Below are positions 1 through 8,559 of a stretch of DNA of 64,000 bases, piece by piece (the stretch's first letter is position 1; every line of letters begins with the position of its first letter). The notes beneath the pieces are model-generated. The model was not told the DNA's origin and ran no database searches. It was given only the letters and a program-made list of their open reading frames with translations. The position numbers were made by a program, and so were the translations under genes. This DNA comes from Microseira wollei NIES-4236. Lineage in GTDB: Bacteria; Cyanobacteriota; Cyanobacteriia; Cyanobacteriales; Aerosakkonemataceae. The DNA lies in contig NZ_BLAY01000008.1 in assembly GCF_020521235.1 (NCBI RefSeq), positions 1 through 64,000 of the forward strand. The letters are read 5' to 3'.

Positions 1-101
1 ATACTGAAACAGGTCGAGAACTTTATGGAACTTATAACCAGGTTTTAGCTGGTCTTGTAACCATGATTAACAACCCATCACCTTGGTTGATGAAGCATTA
101 A
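1..101 (+). CDS. 3' end of an unidentified gene (partial)
   Basis: An open frame enters from the left edge in frame 3 and closes with TAA at 99-101, giving a 32-residue tail (TETGRELYGTYN... ending PWLMKH). Its composition looks like ordinary protein and differs from the proline-rich translations just downstream. The other two forward frames close within about 50 bases. The family cannot be told from so short a tail. A C-rich tract begins directly after the stop. Confidence 0.45.
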   Translation, partial: TETGRELYGTYNQVLAGLVTMINNPSPWLMKH

Positions 102-554
102 GCCCCCCCATCCCCTTTGCTCCCCCAGCTCCCCTTTGCCCCCCCGCTCCCCCATCCCCTTTGCTCCCCCAGCTCCCCTTTGCCCCCCCAGCCCCCCCCT
201 CCCCTTCCCGCTTTCCCCGATGCTATCGCACAATTCGACCCGGATGGCTACCGCTGGAAATGGCACGAGGGAAAGTTTTCCGCCTGGGATGGCACTAGGT
301 GCAGTTGATGACAATGGCTCAAAGGCGCTGGCTGTCGAAGATTGAGGTGAAAATTCAACTAGCCCTGGGCTTGAAATTTTGGAGTGAATCATTATAGAGA
401 AAGCTAGCCTGGACAAAGCCTTTGCATAAGTCAACCCAGGCTAGAAGTATGTATTAGGGAGAACGAAGCAAATCGCTTCTGTTACTCCCTATTCCCAGGG
501 CAAAGTTAAGTATTTTTACCCTTGACATTTTATCCATAGATTGTCCTAAAAATC
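102..554. repeat. C-rich low-complexity tract and gene-free leader
   Basis: Positions about 102-210 are imperfect repeats of CCCC/CCCCC runs spaced by CTTTG or AGCT; the opposite strand therefore has closely spaced G-runs. No credible gene follows until 555. Two inverted repeats lie in the leader: 404-412 with 436-444 (CTAGCCTGG, 23-nt loop), and 456-461 with 485-490 (AGGGAG), the latter enclosing a nested GAAGC/GCTTC pair. They could be a terminator for the upstream gene or leader structure for the ABC operon. Confidence 0.6.
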
Positions 555-1505
555 ATGGCAAAAGAACTGGCGATTTGTACGAAGGGACTGACCAAGCAAT
601 TTGACCGCCATATTGCTGTCAACGACGTGGAGTTAGAGGTCAAGGCGGGAGAAGTTTACGGACTTATCGGACCGAATGGTGCGGGGAAAACAACGCTGAT
701 TCGGATGTTGGCAGCGGCGGAAGAACCGACAATTGGGGAGATTTACATTCATGGCGATCGCTTATTACGCGACCATAGCAACGCCAACCTAAAACAGCGC
801 CTCGGTTTTCTCCCCGATGACTTCCCAGTGTACGACGACTTGACCGTCTGGGATTATTTAGATTATTTTGCCCGACTGTATCGCTTGCGAAATCCTCGGC
901 GGAGTCAGCGCCTGTACGAAGTTTTGGAATTAGTCCAGCTGACCAACAAGCGCAAAAGTATCATTTCCACCCTATCGCGGGGGATGAAACAGCGCTTGAG
1001 TCTTGCTAGAACAATTATCCACGAACCGATTTTACTGCTTTTAGATGAGCCGGTTTCTGGATTAGACCCCATCGCTAGAATGCAGTTTCGGGAAATAATC
1101 AAAGCATTGCGCGAAGCGGGGATGACGATTTTGATTTCTTCCCACGTCCTCAGCGACTTGGCGGAACTTTGCACCTCGGTAGGAATTATGGAATTTGGCT
1201 ATTTGGTGGAAAGTGCATCGCTTCAGGAACTTTATCGCCGTCTCAGTCGCCAGCAAATTTTGATGTCTACTTTAGGGGATTTAGAAGCATTAAAAGCCGA
1301 ATTGAAAAACTATCCCCAAATTGAAGGATGCGAAGAGATACCCGGAACAAAGCAGTTGCGGGTGCATTTTTCTGGGAGTCCGGAAGATGGGGCAAAATTA
1401 TTGCGAAGTCTCATCCAATCCGGCATTCCCCTATCCGAATTCCACTGCACCAAAGAAGACTTGGAAACCATTTTCCTCAAGATGGGACACAAACAAGCAT
1501 CGTGA
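555..1505 (+). CDS. ABC transporter ATP-binding protein (ABC-2 type export system)
   Basis: This is the nucleotide-binding subunit of an ABC exporter. Its 316 residues show Walker A (GPNGAGKTT, about 39-47), a degenerate signature LSRGMKQR (about 140-147) in place of LSGGQ, Walker B ILLLLDEP (about 159-166), a GLDP D-loop and the switch histidine in SSHVLSDL. The roughly 100 residues after the core resemble the C-terminal extension of CcmA/drug-exporter-type ATPases. The ATG lies 18 nt after an in-frame TAG and begins MAKELAICTKGL. It is the first gene of a four-gene run with three paralogous permeases, and no second ATPase is nearby, so one ATPase probably serves all three. The substrate is unknown. 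Confidence 0.93.
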   Translation: MAKELAICTKGLTKQFDRHIAVNDVELEVKAGEVYGLIGPNGAGKTTLIRMLAAAEEPTIGEIYIHGDRLLRDHSNANLKQRLGFLPDDFPVYDDLTVWDYLDYFARLYRLRNPRRSQRLYEVLELVQLTNKRKSIISTLSRGMKQRLSLARTIIHEPILLLLDEPVSGLDPIARMQFREIIKALREAGMTILISSHVLSDLAELCTSVGIMEFGYLVESASLQELYRRLSRQQILMSTLGDLEALKAELKNYPQIEGCEEIPGTKQLRVHFSGSPEDGAKLLRSLIQSGIPLSEFHCTKEDLETIFLKMGHKQAS

Positions 1506-1580
1506 GATTTTAGATTTGAGATTGCAGATTTTAGATTTAATTTAAAATCTGCACGCCCCACTTACTTTTGGAGTTAGACC
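1506..1580. repeat. AT-rich 'gattttagattt' repeat with hairpin
   Basis: The spacer between the ATPase and the first permease carries GATTTTAGATTT-type short repeats and a perfect inverted repeat (GCAGATTTT, 1524-1532, with AAAATCTGC, 1544-1552). Related sequence recurs near 6945-6975, 7027-7055 and 55850-55890. It belongs to the short dispersed repeats common between cyanobacterial genes. Confidence 0.5.
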
Positions 1581-3401
1581 ATGAAATTTAACTGGATAGA
1601 CCGAATTGGTGACTGGAATCCGCAATTGTTGCGAGAACTTAAAGGTCGCCTCAAACCTCGCAATGTCATCATTGCTGTTGTTGCTTCGTTGGTGGGTCAG
1701 GTTTTACTGTTTCTGTCTTTTTTGAATCAACTGAATGACATTTACGTGTACCAAACTTATTGCCGCTTGGGACCTACTTACGATTTGAAGTACATTCTGC
1801 AACAACGCGACCAAATTAACAAGCAAATAAATAGTCTGAACAATAACTATGAGAAAAACAAGAAAGTCCTTGATGAACTGTATAGACAAGCTAGTGAAAT
1901 ATCTAAGACTTTGCACAAACAATGTCCTGAAGATGCAGTTAACATGCAGCTTTGGTGGCAAGATTATGCGCCTAAACTATTTTTGTTGATTAGCGTCATA
2001 GCAATATTCGCGCTATTGGTAGCGGGTACTTTCATGCTAATCAACGACCTTTCTCAAGAAGAACGTCGCGGTACGCTCAATTTTATTCGCTTCAGTCCTC
2101 GTTCATCAGGAAGTATTTTGGTTGGTAAGATATTGGGAGTACCAATCTTAGTTTATTTAGCTGTAATTCTGACAATACCATTGCATTTGTGGTTGGGAAT
2201 TATGGGTCAAATACCGATTGGGGAAATATTCAGCTTCTACGGAGTTTTAATTGCTGGCTGTGGCTTTTTCTACAGTGCGGCTTTACTTTGTAGTTTTGTT
2301 ACCGCTTGGTTAATTGGATTTCAATCTTGGTTAATTAGCGGCGCTGTTTTGTGTTTTTTGTGGATAACAAGTTGTACTAAACCAATTTACCAAAATCCAA
2401 CAGCCTGGATAAGTTTATTCAATCCTTCTTTTATATTGCGCTATTTAGTGGATGGAACTGGTTCGGAATATTGGTCAGAGACTCTCTTGCGTTCTGTAAC
2501 AATAAATGAACTGCAATGGTTTTATTTGCCTTTGGGTGCAAGTGGTGGATTTATAATCCTGGGTTCGCTGCTGAATTATACTTTGTGGACTTACTGGATT
2601 TGGCAAGGATTGAACCGTTGTTTCCGCAATCGGAATGCAACGATTTTAAGTAAAGGACAAAGTTATTGGCTGGTGTTTTATTTTGGCATAGTTACTTTAG
2701 GATTTGCTCTGGAAGAGGCACAACAATATTACGGGGTATGGTACTCTCATATATCCACTAATTTCGTTTTCCTACCTTTGTTTTATGTGGTATTGCTTTT
2801 CAGTTTAATTGCAATGCTTTCACCCCAACGCCAAGATTTGCAAGATTGGGCGCGTTATCGACACCAGAGAGTTTCTCGTAAGGGTTTCTGGAATTGGTCT
2901 TTGTGGCAAGATTTAATCTTGGGTGAAAAAAGTCCGGCACAGGTAGCAATTTTCACTAATATGTTGATTCTTGCTAGCCTTTGGTTACCCTGGATGTTGC
3001 TTCTCCCCAAAGAAGATATTCCAACTTCTGAACAGGTGTTAAAAGATATTTTTCCTATGGCTTTCTTTTTCAGCATCATGATGATTTATGCCAGCATTGC
3101 CCAGCTGTTGTTGATGAGAAATGATAAGCGATCGCTCTACGCAACAGCCACCATAATCGCCGCGATTTGCTTACCACCCACTATTCTATTATTCCTGGGG
3201 ATCAATCCTTCAGAAAACCCAATTCCTTGGTTACTTTCAACCTTTCCTTGGGTAGGTATAGAAGCAGCTTCGTTGACAAATGTTTTTCTGACATTTCTGG
3301 GTGAATTAAGCGTACTCGCATTAATAAACCTGCGATTAACTCGCCAACTGCAACAAGCAGGCGAATCTGCCACCAAAGCACTTCTCGCTGGACGTAATTG
3401 A
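1581..3401 (+). CDS. ABC-2 type permease, paralogue 1
   Basis: An integral membrane subunit of 606 residues. It starts with a cytoplasmic segment containing RIGDWNPQLLRELKGRLKPR, followed by a TM helix, a soluble loop of about 100 residues with coiled-coil character and a few cysteines, then a cluster of TM helices. After the second TM there is a conserved cytoplasmic patch (QEERRGTLNFIRFSP) resembling the coupling region of ABC-2 permeases, and a second repeated region (KGQSYWL, EKSPAQVA). ATG at 1581 is preceded by TTGGAG. The two next genes are clear paralogues, sharing QEER(R/K)G, NFIR and (H/G)EKSPA motifs. Confidence 0.85.
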   Translation: MKFNWIDRIGDWNPQLLRELKGRLKPRNVIIAVVASLVGQVLLFLSFLNQLNDIYVYQTYCRLGPTYDLKYILQQRDQINKQINSLNNNYEKNKKVLDELYRQASEISKTLHKQCPEDAVNMQLWWQDYAPKLFLLISVIAIFALLVAGTFMLINDLSQEERRGTLNFIRFSPRSSGSILVGKILGVPILVYLAVILTIPLHLWLGIMGQIPIGEIFSFYGVLIAGCGFFYSAALLCSFVTAWLIGFQSWLISGAVLCFLWITSCTKPIYQNPTAWISLFNPSFILRYLVDGTGSEYWSETLLRSVTINELQWFYLPLGASGGFIILGSLLNYTLWTYWIWQGLNRCFRNRNATILSKGQSYWLVFYFGIVTLGFALEEAQQYYGVWYSHISTNFVFLPLFYVVLLFSLIAMLSPQRQDLQDWARYRHQRVSRKGFWNWSLWQDLILGEKSPAQVAIFTNMLILASLWLPWMLLLPKEDIPTSEQVLKDIFPMAFFFSIMMIYASIAQLLLMRNDKRSLYATATIIAAICLPPTILLFLGINPSENPIPWLLSTFPWVGIEAASLTNVFLTFLGELSVLALINLRLTRQLQQAGESATKALLAGRN

Positions 3402-3412
3402 GGAAAAAATCG

Positions 3413-5011
3413 ATGTTACTAACTGTATTTGAACGCATTGGAGAATCGAACCCGCAGCTATTTCGAGAAATCAAAGGGAGATTTATTGCACGCAACCTTT
3501 GGGTGACAGTTATTTGCTCCTTACTAGGTCAATTTTTTCTGCTGTTGAGTTTATCTAAACAAACCTGCATCAGCTATGTTGCCAATGAATGCGCTCAAGT
3601 TAGCTGGGAGTTTCACTGGCAGACTATCTATAGAGTTCTCAACTGGATATTGCCGCTTTTACTAATCTCTAATGGCGTCTACGGACTGATTAATGATGTA
3701 GCGCAAGAGGAACGTAAAGGCACGCTAAACTTTATTCGGTTTAGTCCCCAAACTAGCCAAAGTATTTTACTCGGAAAAATCCTGGGAGTTCCATCGTTAA
3801 TGTACCTGGGCATTGCCCTAGCAATTCCCCTACATTTGGGTTCTGCTTTAGTGGCGGGATTACCTTTATCTTCGATTATCGGCATCTACGCACTTTGGGT
3901 AATTGGTTGTTTTGTATTCTTCAATGCTGCCCTACTCTATACCTTCCAATACAGCCATAAAATCGAGGCTAAAAATATAGCAGGAGGAGGCTGTTTTTTA
4001 GCCTTTTTGTTGGGGTTAGGTTACATCGGTACAATTGACTTCGCGTTTGATTGGTACAACCTCAAACTAATCCAATGTTTAACGCCAGCACCCGGTAACA
4101 ATAATTTAGATTACTGTCAGACAGATGGATTGAACTGGCAATGGTTCTTTTTACCGATTGGCAATCAGGCAACAGTCGCCTATGGTTTAGCATTCATGAC
4201 AGTCAGCATAGCAGCTTACTGGCATTGGCAAGCTGTAAATCGTCGTTTTTGCTCTCGCCATGCTACCCTAATTAGCAAGGGACAAAGTTATTGGTTAGTT
4301 GCCAGTTTTGAACTGTGGCTGTTAGGCTTTTCCTTAGCCGAACTTAAGCCAGTTGCTGCTAATAACTTCGGGACTGGGTTTGGCTTACTATTCTTTTTGA
4401 ATCCATTATTTTTGCTCGTTGTCGCTTTTAACTTAACTCCGAGTTATCAAGCTTTAGTTGATTGGAGTCGTTACAAACATTTGTCGGTCAACAATCATAA
4501 GTATTCATTAATGCGGGATTTGATTTGGGGTGAAAAAAGTCCGGCAATTGTTGCAGTTGCCATCAACCTTGCCATGACAGCACTAATTTGGTTACCCTGG
4601 ATGTTGTTATGGCTGCAAAAAGATGGGTCGGATAAGATTCAAACCCCCCAACTGCTACTGGGATGGTTTATGACGATGAATGTTATGCTGATTTATGTAG
4701 CGATCGCAGAACTGCTGAGGTTGACAAAAACTCCAACTTGGCTGATATTTGCATCTACTGGCTTGAGCGCAATTGTCCTAACAACAGGAACGATTTGGCA
4801 TCTCGCGGCAAACAAGCTACCCCTCGTACAGTTTCTCTTAGTATTTTCCCCCTTTCCGATTGTTAGCTTAGCATTGGGAGGTACGACGATAACATTTTTA
4901 GGTTTAGTGGCGCAGCTAGGAACTCTATCTTTGTTAACCTGGCAATTAACCAAAAAAGTGCAAAAAATTGGTGCATCTTCCTCCCAATCTTATCTGACAC
5001 CTTCGCCTTGA
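3413..5011 (+). CDS. ABC-2 type permease, paralogue 2 (shortest)
   Basis: A permease of 532 residues, paralogous to the genes either side: ERIGESNPQLFREIKGR at the N-terminus, QEERKGTLNFIRFSP after TM2, a central helix bundle and WGEKSPAIVAVAI. The loop after TM1 is shorter than in the flanking copies. The frame opens at a TTG overlapping the previous stop (3398), but I place the start at ATG 3413, which has GAGG about 9 nt upstream and aligns with the other paralogues. The tight junction with the upstream stop implies co-transcription and possibly translational coupling. Confidence 0.85.
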   Translation: MLLTVFERIGESNPQLFREIKGRFIARNLWVTVICSLLGQFFLLLSLSKQTCISYVANECAQVSWEFHWQTIYRVLNWILPLLLISNGVYGLINDVAQEERKGTLNFIRFSPQTSQSILLGKILGVPSLMYLGIALAIPLHLGSALVAGLPLSSIIGIYALWVIGCFVFFNAALLYTFQYSHKIEAKNIAGGGCFLAFLLGLGYIGTIDFAFDWYNLKLIQCLTPAPGNNNLDYCQTDGLNWQWFFLPIGNQATVAYGLAFMTVSIAAYWHWQAVNRRFCSRHATLISKGQSYWLVASFELWLLGFSLAELKPVAANNFGTGFGLLFFLNPLFLLVVAFNLTPSYQALVDWSRYKHLSVNNHKYSLMRDLIWGEKSPAIVAVAINLAMTALIWLPWMLLWLQKDGSDKIQTPQLLLGWFMTMNVMLIYVAIAELLRLTKTPTWLIFASTGLSAIVLTTGTIWHLAANKLPLVQFLLVFSPFPIVSLALGGTTITFLGLVAQLGTLSLLTWQLTKKVQKIGASSSQSYLTPSP

Positions 5012-5018
5012 AATAGCA

Positions 5019-5082
5019 GTAAGGGTGGGTTGAACTAAATATTTCCTGGTTCCACTGAATGGTTGGTAAAACCCGCCCCTAC
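5019..5082. repeat. GTAGGGGC-type palindromic element
   Basis: An element of about 64 nt with imperfect terminal inverted repeats: GTAAGGGTGGGTT at the left and AAACCCGCCCCTAC at the right. The same architecture is found at 10405-10468 and 49460-49525. It lies in the spacer between permeases 2 and 3. Confidence 0.6.
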
Positions 5083-5107
5083 TATAATCCAAATTGAGGT
5101 AAATACG

Positions 5108-6838
5108 ATGAAATTTCCTTCGATAGACCGAATTGGTGACTGGAACCCGCAATTATTGCGGGAACTTAATGGTCGCCTTAAACCGCGTAATGTTTTGATT
5201 GCAATAGCAATTTCCCTACTAGGACAATTTTTCCTATTTCAGTTTTTCCAAACCCAGCTACCCATCGCACCCCCACCAGGGGAATACAAATACCCTATTT
5301 TCAACCAATTCTGCACGGGAAAACGCGAATATGAGAGCGCAAGAGTATATAAATGCGTCCTCGATTCTTTGGGCAATTTTTCCATAAACTGGCAACAATG
5401 GTGGCTATCTGTATTTGTATTTCTGAGTTTTGTCGGCATCTTCGCATTGTTAGTAATCGGCACTTACATGCTGATAGCTGACTTAACTCAAGAAGAACGT
5501 CGAGGTTCGCTCAACTTTATTCGATTAAGTCCAGAATCTACCCAGCGTCTTTTAATTGGTAAAATGCTGGGCGTCCCTATTTTGGTCTATCTCCTAGCAG
5601 CGCTAGCACTTCCATTGCATCTTGTTGCTGGGTTATCTGCTCAAATTTCCTTGGGCGAAATCCTCGCTTTCTACGCCGTCGTTGTTGCTTGTTGCATCTT
5701 CTTTTATAGCGCCGCGCTTCTATACGGTTTAGTTAGCAATTGGTTGGGAGGATTTCAAGCTTGGTTGGGTGCTGGTATTGTTCTCAGCTTCTTATGGTTA
5801 ACTAGCATATTGGCGATTTATGCACCCATCTACAATCCAATTGCTTGGGCGAGGTTATTTGCTCCTTTTGATCTGATTCCCCATCTTGCTGATAATTCGC
5901 TCTCGTATCAAAATGTGCAACTGGAAAAGTTACAGTGGTTCCACTTGCCATTGGGTGCGAATGTCCCAATTCTTATCGCCTTTGCTCTCCTGAATTATGC
6001 CCTTTGGACTTACTGGGTTTGGCAAGGTTTGCAACGGTGTTTCCGCAATCCTAATGCGACAATTTTGAGCAAGAGACAGAGTTATTTATTCACAGCTTGC
6101 TTTACTGCTTCAACTTTAGGATTCGCTCTACCAGGATATACAGATGGTTATCTGGAAAATAATCCAAAAGAGTGGTTGATCCAGCATCTCATGATGCTCT
6201 CCTTCTTCGATTTGTTGCTATTTCTCTATCTGATGGCAGCTTTGTTTCCTCATCGTCAAGCTTTACAAGATTGGGCGCGCTACCGTCGGGAAAAAGTTTC
6301 GACTCGTAAGAGGTTTTGGAATATTTCCGTACTGCGAGATTTAGTATGGCATGAAAAAAGTCCGGCAGTGGAAGCAATTGCAATTAATCTTGTAATTGCG
6401 GTGATTCCGTTAGTTGGATTGATTCTAGTTTCACCATCTGAAATTGATGCAAAAATCTCGGCATTTTTCAGCATTGGTTTAGCTGCTAGCTTAGTAATAA
6501 TCTACGCCGCCCTAACCCAATTAATCCTGTTTATGAAAGCTCAGAATCGCATATTCTGGGCAATTGGTACGATAGGGTCTGCACTTTTCTTACCGCCTAT
6601 TATTTTAGGTGTATTGTCGATTCAACCCGGAACAACCGCTGGTTTCTTGTGGTTCTTTACCGCTGGTGCGCCAATAGTTGTATTATATCCCCCCTCCAGT
6701 TTGATGTCGTCAATGATAGTTTGCTTAGCACTTCTCGGTCAATGGACTATCTTTGGAGTGTTGAACTTACAATTGAATAGACAACTGCGAATCGCCGGAG
6801 AGTCTGCAACTAAAGCATTGCTAGCTGGAAAAAGCTAA
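5108..6838 (+). CDS. ABC-2 type permease, paralogue 3
   Basis: A permease of 576 residues, most like paralogue 1: DRIGDWNPQLLRELNGRLKP at the N-terminus, a loop of about 60 residues containing two cysteines, QEERRGSLNFIRLSP after TM2, many TM helices and HEKSPAVEAIAI, ending in the same ATKALLAGK(S) tail as paralogue 1 (ATKALLAGRN). A start at 5063 is possible, but ATG 5108 has GAGG 8 nt upstream and matches the paralogues; the 15 codons before it fall in a palindromic repeat. Confidence 0.85.
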   Translation: MKFPSIDRIGDWNPQLLRELNGRLKPRNVLIAIAISLLGQFFLFQFFQTQLPIAPPPGEYKYPIFNQFCTGKREYESARVYKCVLDSLGNFSINWQQWWLSVFVFLSFVGIFALLVIGTYMLIADLTQEERRGSLNFIRLSPESTQRLLIGKMLGVPILVYLLAALALPLHLVAGLSAQISLGEILAFYAVVVACCIFFYSAALLYGLVSNWLGGFQAWLGAGIVLSFLWLTSILAIYAPIYNPIAWARLFAPFDLIPHLADNSLSYQNVQLEKLQWFHLPLGANVPILIAFALLNYALWTYWVWQGLQRCFRNPNATILSKRQSYLFTACFTASTLGFALPGYTDGYLENNPKEWLIQHLMMLSFFDLLLFLYLMAALFPHRQALQDWARYRREKVSTRKRFWNISVLRDLVWHEKSPAVEAIAINLVIAVIPLVGLILVSPSEIDAKISAFFSIGLAASLVIIYAALTQLILFMKAQNRIFWAIGTIGSALFLPPIILGVLSIQPGTTAGFLWFFTAGAPIVVLYPPSSLMSSMIVCLALLGQWTIFGVLNLQLNRQLRIAGESATKALLAGKS

Positions 6839-6874
6839 TTATATCAAATCCGGTTACATCGGAATGATTGGCCT

Positions 6875-6904
6875 TTCTTGCTAATTGCTAATTGCTAATT
6901 GCTC
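6875..6904 (+). repeat. GCTAATT tandem heptamer repeat
   Basis: Four tandem copies of the heptamer TTGCTAA/ATTGCTA. Such short tandem heptamers recur in this window at about 21371-21425, 42404-42425, 46640-46705, 52918-52950 and 54034-54105, nearly always just after a stop codon. Confidence 0.6.
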
Positions 6905-6993
6905 CTACGCGCAATAATTCCGATGCAACGGTCAACGATATTGCAGATTTAAAATTGCAGATGGTAGATGCAATTTCCCCGCTCAACTGACTC

Positions 6994-7026
6994 AGAAACC
7001 GGGTTTTTCTGAGAAACCCGGTTTCT
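6994..7026. terminator. AAACCCGGTTT hairpin, probable bidirectional terminator
   Basis: AGAAACCGGGTTT and AAACCCGGTTTCT pair across a short loop and are followed by TTTTT on the plus strand. It sits between the convergent permease operon and the SucD-like gene and could terminate both. It is also one copy of the AAACCCGGTTT palindrome family seen elsewhere in the window. Confidence 0.6.
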
Positions 7027-7054
7027 TTTTAATTTCTAAATCTGCAATCTGCAA

Positions 7055-7942
7055 TTATTTCTTGAGTGCTTTTTTCAGCAGTTCGGGAATTTGAGCAGGG
7101 CGTTGCGCTACAGGGATTTTCTTTTGTTCAAATGCTGTAATCTTGCGTCCTTTCTTATCCACATCTACCTTTAAATCTGGTTGGGAAGGGAGGAAGTCGC
7201 TGACGTGGTGTTGATGTTTAAAACCGGGTGAATGGCGCCCCGCAATATAAGCAATCACGGGTTTAGCCATTTTCTCTGCAATATACTCGGCTAGGGTTTC
7301 TTCGTTGGGTTCGCCCACCTCTCCCACCAGCACCACTGCCTTGGTATTCTTATCTTTATCCAACATTTGCAGCCATTGTGACAAGGAAGAACCTACAATA
7401 CTATCGCTGCCAATATTAACGCCGATCGACTGCCCAAACCCCGCCTGACTCAACTCCAGGGCAATTTCTGAAGTCAGACTACCAGCGCAACCGATTAATC
7501 CTATCCCGCCCGGTGTGTAAAATTCCTCTGGTTGAGTTCCCAACAACCATTTCCCAGGTACGATAATCCCCAAACTGTTGGGACCGAGAATAGTCGTCTG
7601 CGTCTCGGAGGCTATTCTTAGCAAGTGAACCATATCCAGCGGCGGGATACCGCCAGAAATTAGAATAATTTGTCTAATACCCGCGGATATCGCTTCTAAT
7701 GCAGCATCCAGCGCCAGATAAGGCGACACGAAGATAATTGTAGTGTCAATTGTCCCCACCACTGACAACGCTTGCTCGACTAAGTCGAAAACAGGAATAT
7801 CGTAAACTGTCTGTCCCCCATATCCCACGCTCACCCCAGCGACGACATTCGTGCCGTAGTCTTTCATCTTAGCGGCATAAATCGCACCGAGCGGTTCGGT
7901 GATGCCTTGAATTAAAACTTTGCCATCCAGCGTAAAGTTCAT
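7055..7942 (-). CDS. SucD-like CoA-binding protein (succinate-CoA ligase alpha family)
   Basis: A protein of 295 residues collinear with succinyl-CoA synthetase alpha: an N-terminal CoA-binding Rossmann domain (KVLIQGITEPLG; YGTNVVAGVSVGYGG) and a ligase domain (GPNSLGIIVPGKWLLGTQP; QSIGVNIGSDSIVGSS; KPVIAYIAGRHSP). In true SucD a GHAG loop carries the phosphorylated histidine shortly after the last of these motifs. Here the sequence reads HQHHVSDF and the C-terminus diverges, so ligase activity is doubtful. The frame extends to a TTG at 7954, but ATG 7942 (MNFTLDGKV) matches the family start. No beta subunit is in the window. Confidence 0.75.
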   Translation of the reverse strand: MNFTLDGKVLIQGITEPLGAIYAAKMKDYGTNVVAGVSVGYGGQTVYDIPVFDLVEQALSVVGTIDTTIIFVSPYLALDAALEAISAGIRQIILISGGIPPLDMVHLLRIASETQTTILGPNSLGIIVPGKWLLGTQPEEFYTPGGIGLIGCAGSLTSEIALELSQAGFGQSIGVNIGSDSIVGSSLSQWLQMLDKDKNTKAVVLVGEVGEPNEETLAEYIAEKMAKPVIAYIAGRHSPGFKHQHHVSDFLPSQPDLKVDVDKKGRKITAFEQKKIPVAQRPAQIPELLKKALKK

Positions 7943-8094
7943 ATCTAGATACAACCCTGTAGATTTGCCAAACCACTCAGTTCTCAGTATTCCTGCCTTG
8001 CAAGTTTAGCTCCTGGGTTCCCAATTTATGCTCTCCACTCTAGCGCGTACTGGCGATCGCCATAAATCTACCCCTCGATAGATGCCTCTTGATT

Positions 8095-8362
8095 GGGTAG
8101 GTGAGCAGAGGGGCAGGTGGGCAGGTGGGCAGGTGGGCAGAGGGGCAAAAGGGGCAGAGGGGAATTTGAATGTACATTCTCCCCATCTCCCCTGCTCCCC
8201 ATCTCCCCTGCTCCCCATCTCCCCTGCTCCCCATCTCCCCATCTCCCCTGCTCCCCTGCTCCCCATCTCCCCTGCTCCCCATCTCCCCTGCTCCCCATCT
8301 CCCCTGCTCCCCTGCTCCCCTGCTCCCCTGCTCCCCTGCTCCCCTGCTCCCCATCTCCCCCG
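8095..8362. repeat. G/C-run minisatellite (G-quadruplex-prone)
   Basis: Copies of GTGGGCAG (8098-8140) are followed from about 8177 by a long array of CCCC runs separated by ATCT or TGCT. On the minus strand this is GGGG repeated more than 20 times with 3-4 nt spacers. Proline- or glycine-rich translations here are open in several frames on both strands, a by-product of the period, and are not credible genes. The tract lies between two divergent genes. Confidence 0.8.
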
Positions 8363-8373
8363 CTTTCTTCCCT

Positions 8374-8514
8374 ATGACAGTTGCTAGCGCCCCATTAACT
8401 GCGCCATCCTGGGAAATAGGCGTACCCAGAGTGCAAAGAGAGATCAGCTACCGCAACCAATTCGCTATTTTCTTTGCAAAACTTTACTCGCGGTGGCAAC
8501 AAACTCCACACTAG
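8374..8514 (+). CDS. possible small ORF (46 aa), doubtful
   Basis: Just after the low-complexity array, ATG 8374 opens a 46-codon frame (MTVASAPLTAPSWEIG... ending YSRWQQTPH) whose composition, unlike the array, is protein-like. There is no clear Shine-Dalgarno sequence and I recognise no family. It may be a remnant of a larger gene disrupted by the repeat tract, or chance. Confidence 0.2.
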   Translation: MTVASAPLTAPSWEIGVPRVQREISYRNQFAIFFAKLYSRWQQTPH

Positions 8515-8559
8515 GGCGTCAAAAGAGATAACACAGAGAGATTGTCAAAGGTGTCCCCG

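Noticed and set aside
78-434. Overlapping proline- or glycine-rich ORFs on both strands
   Set aside because: They come from the C-rich low-complexity tract, which is open in several frames; no start signals and no protein-like composition.
8006-8387. Gly/Arg/Glu-rich (minus) and Pro/Ser-rich (plus) ORFs across the minisatellite
   Set aside because: Periodic low-complexity translation in every frame; not genes.
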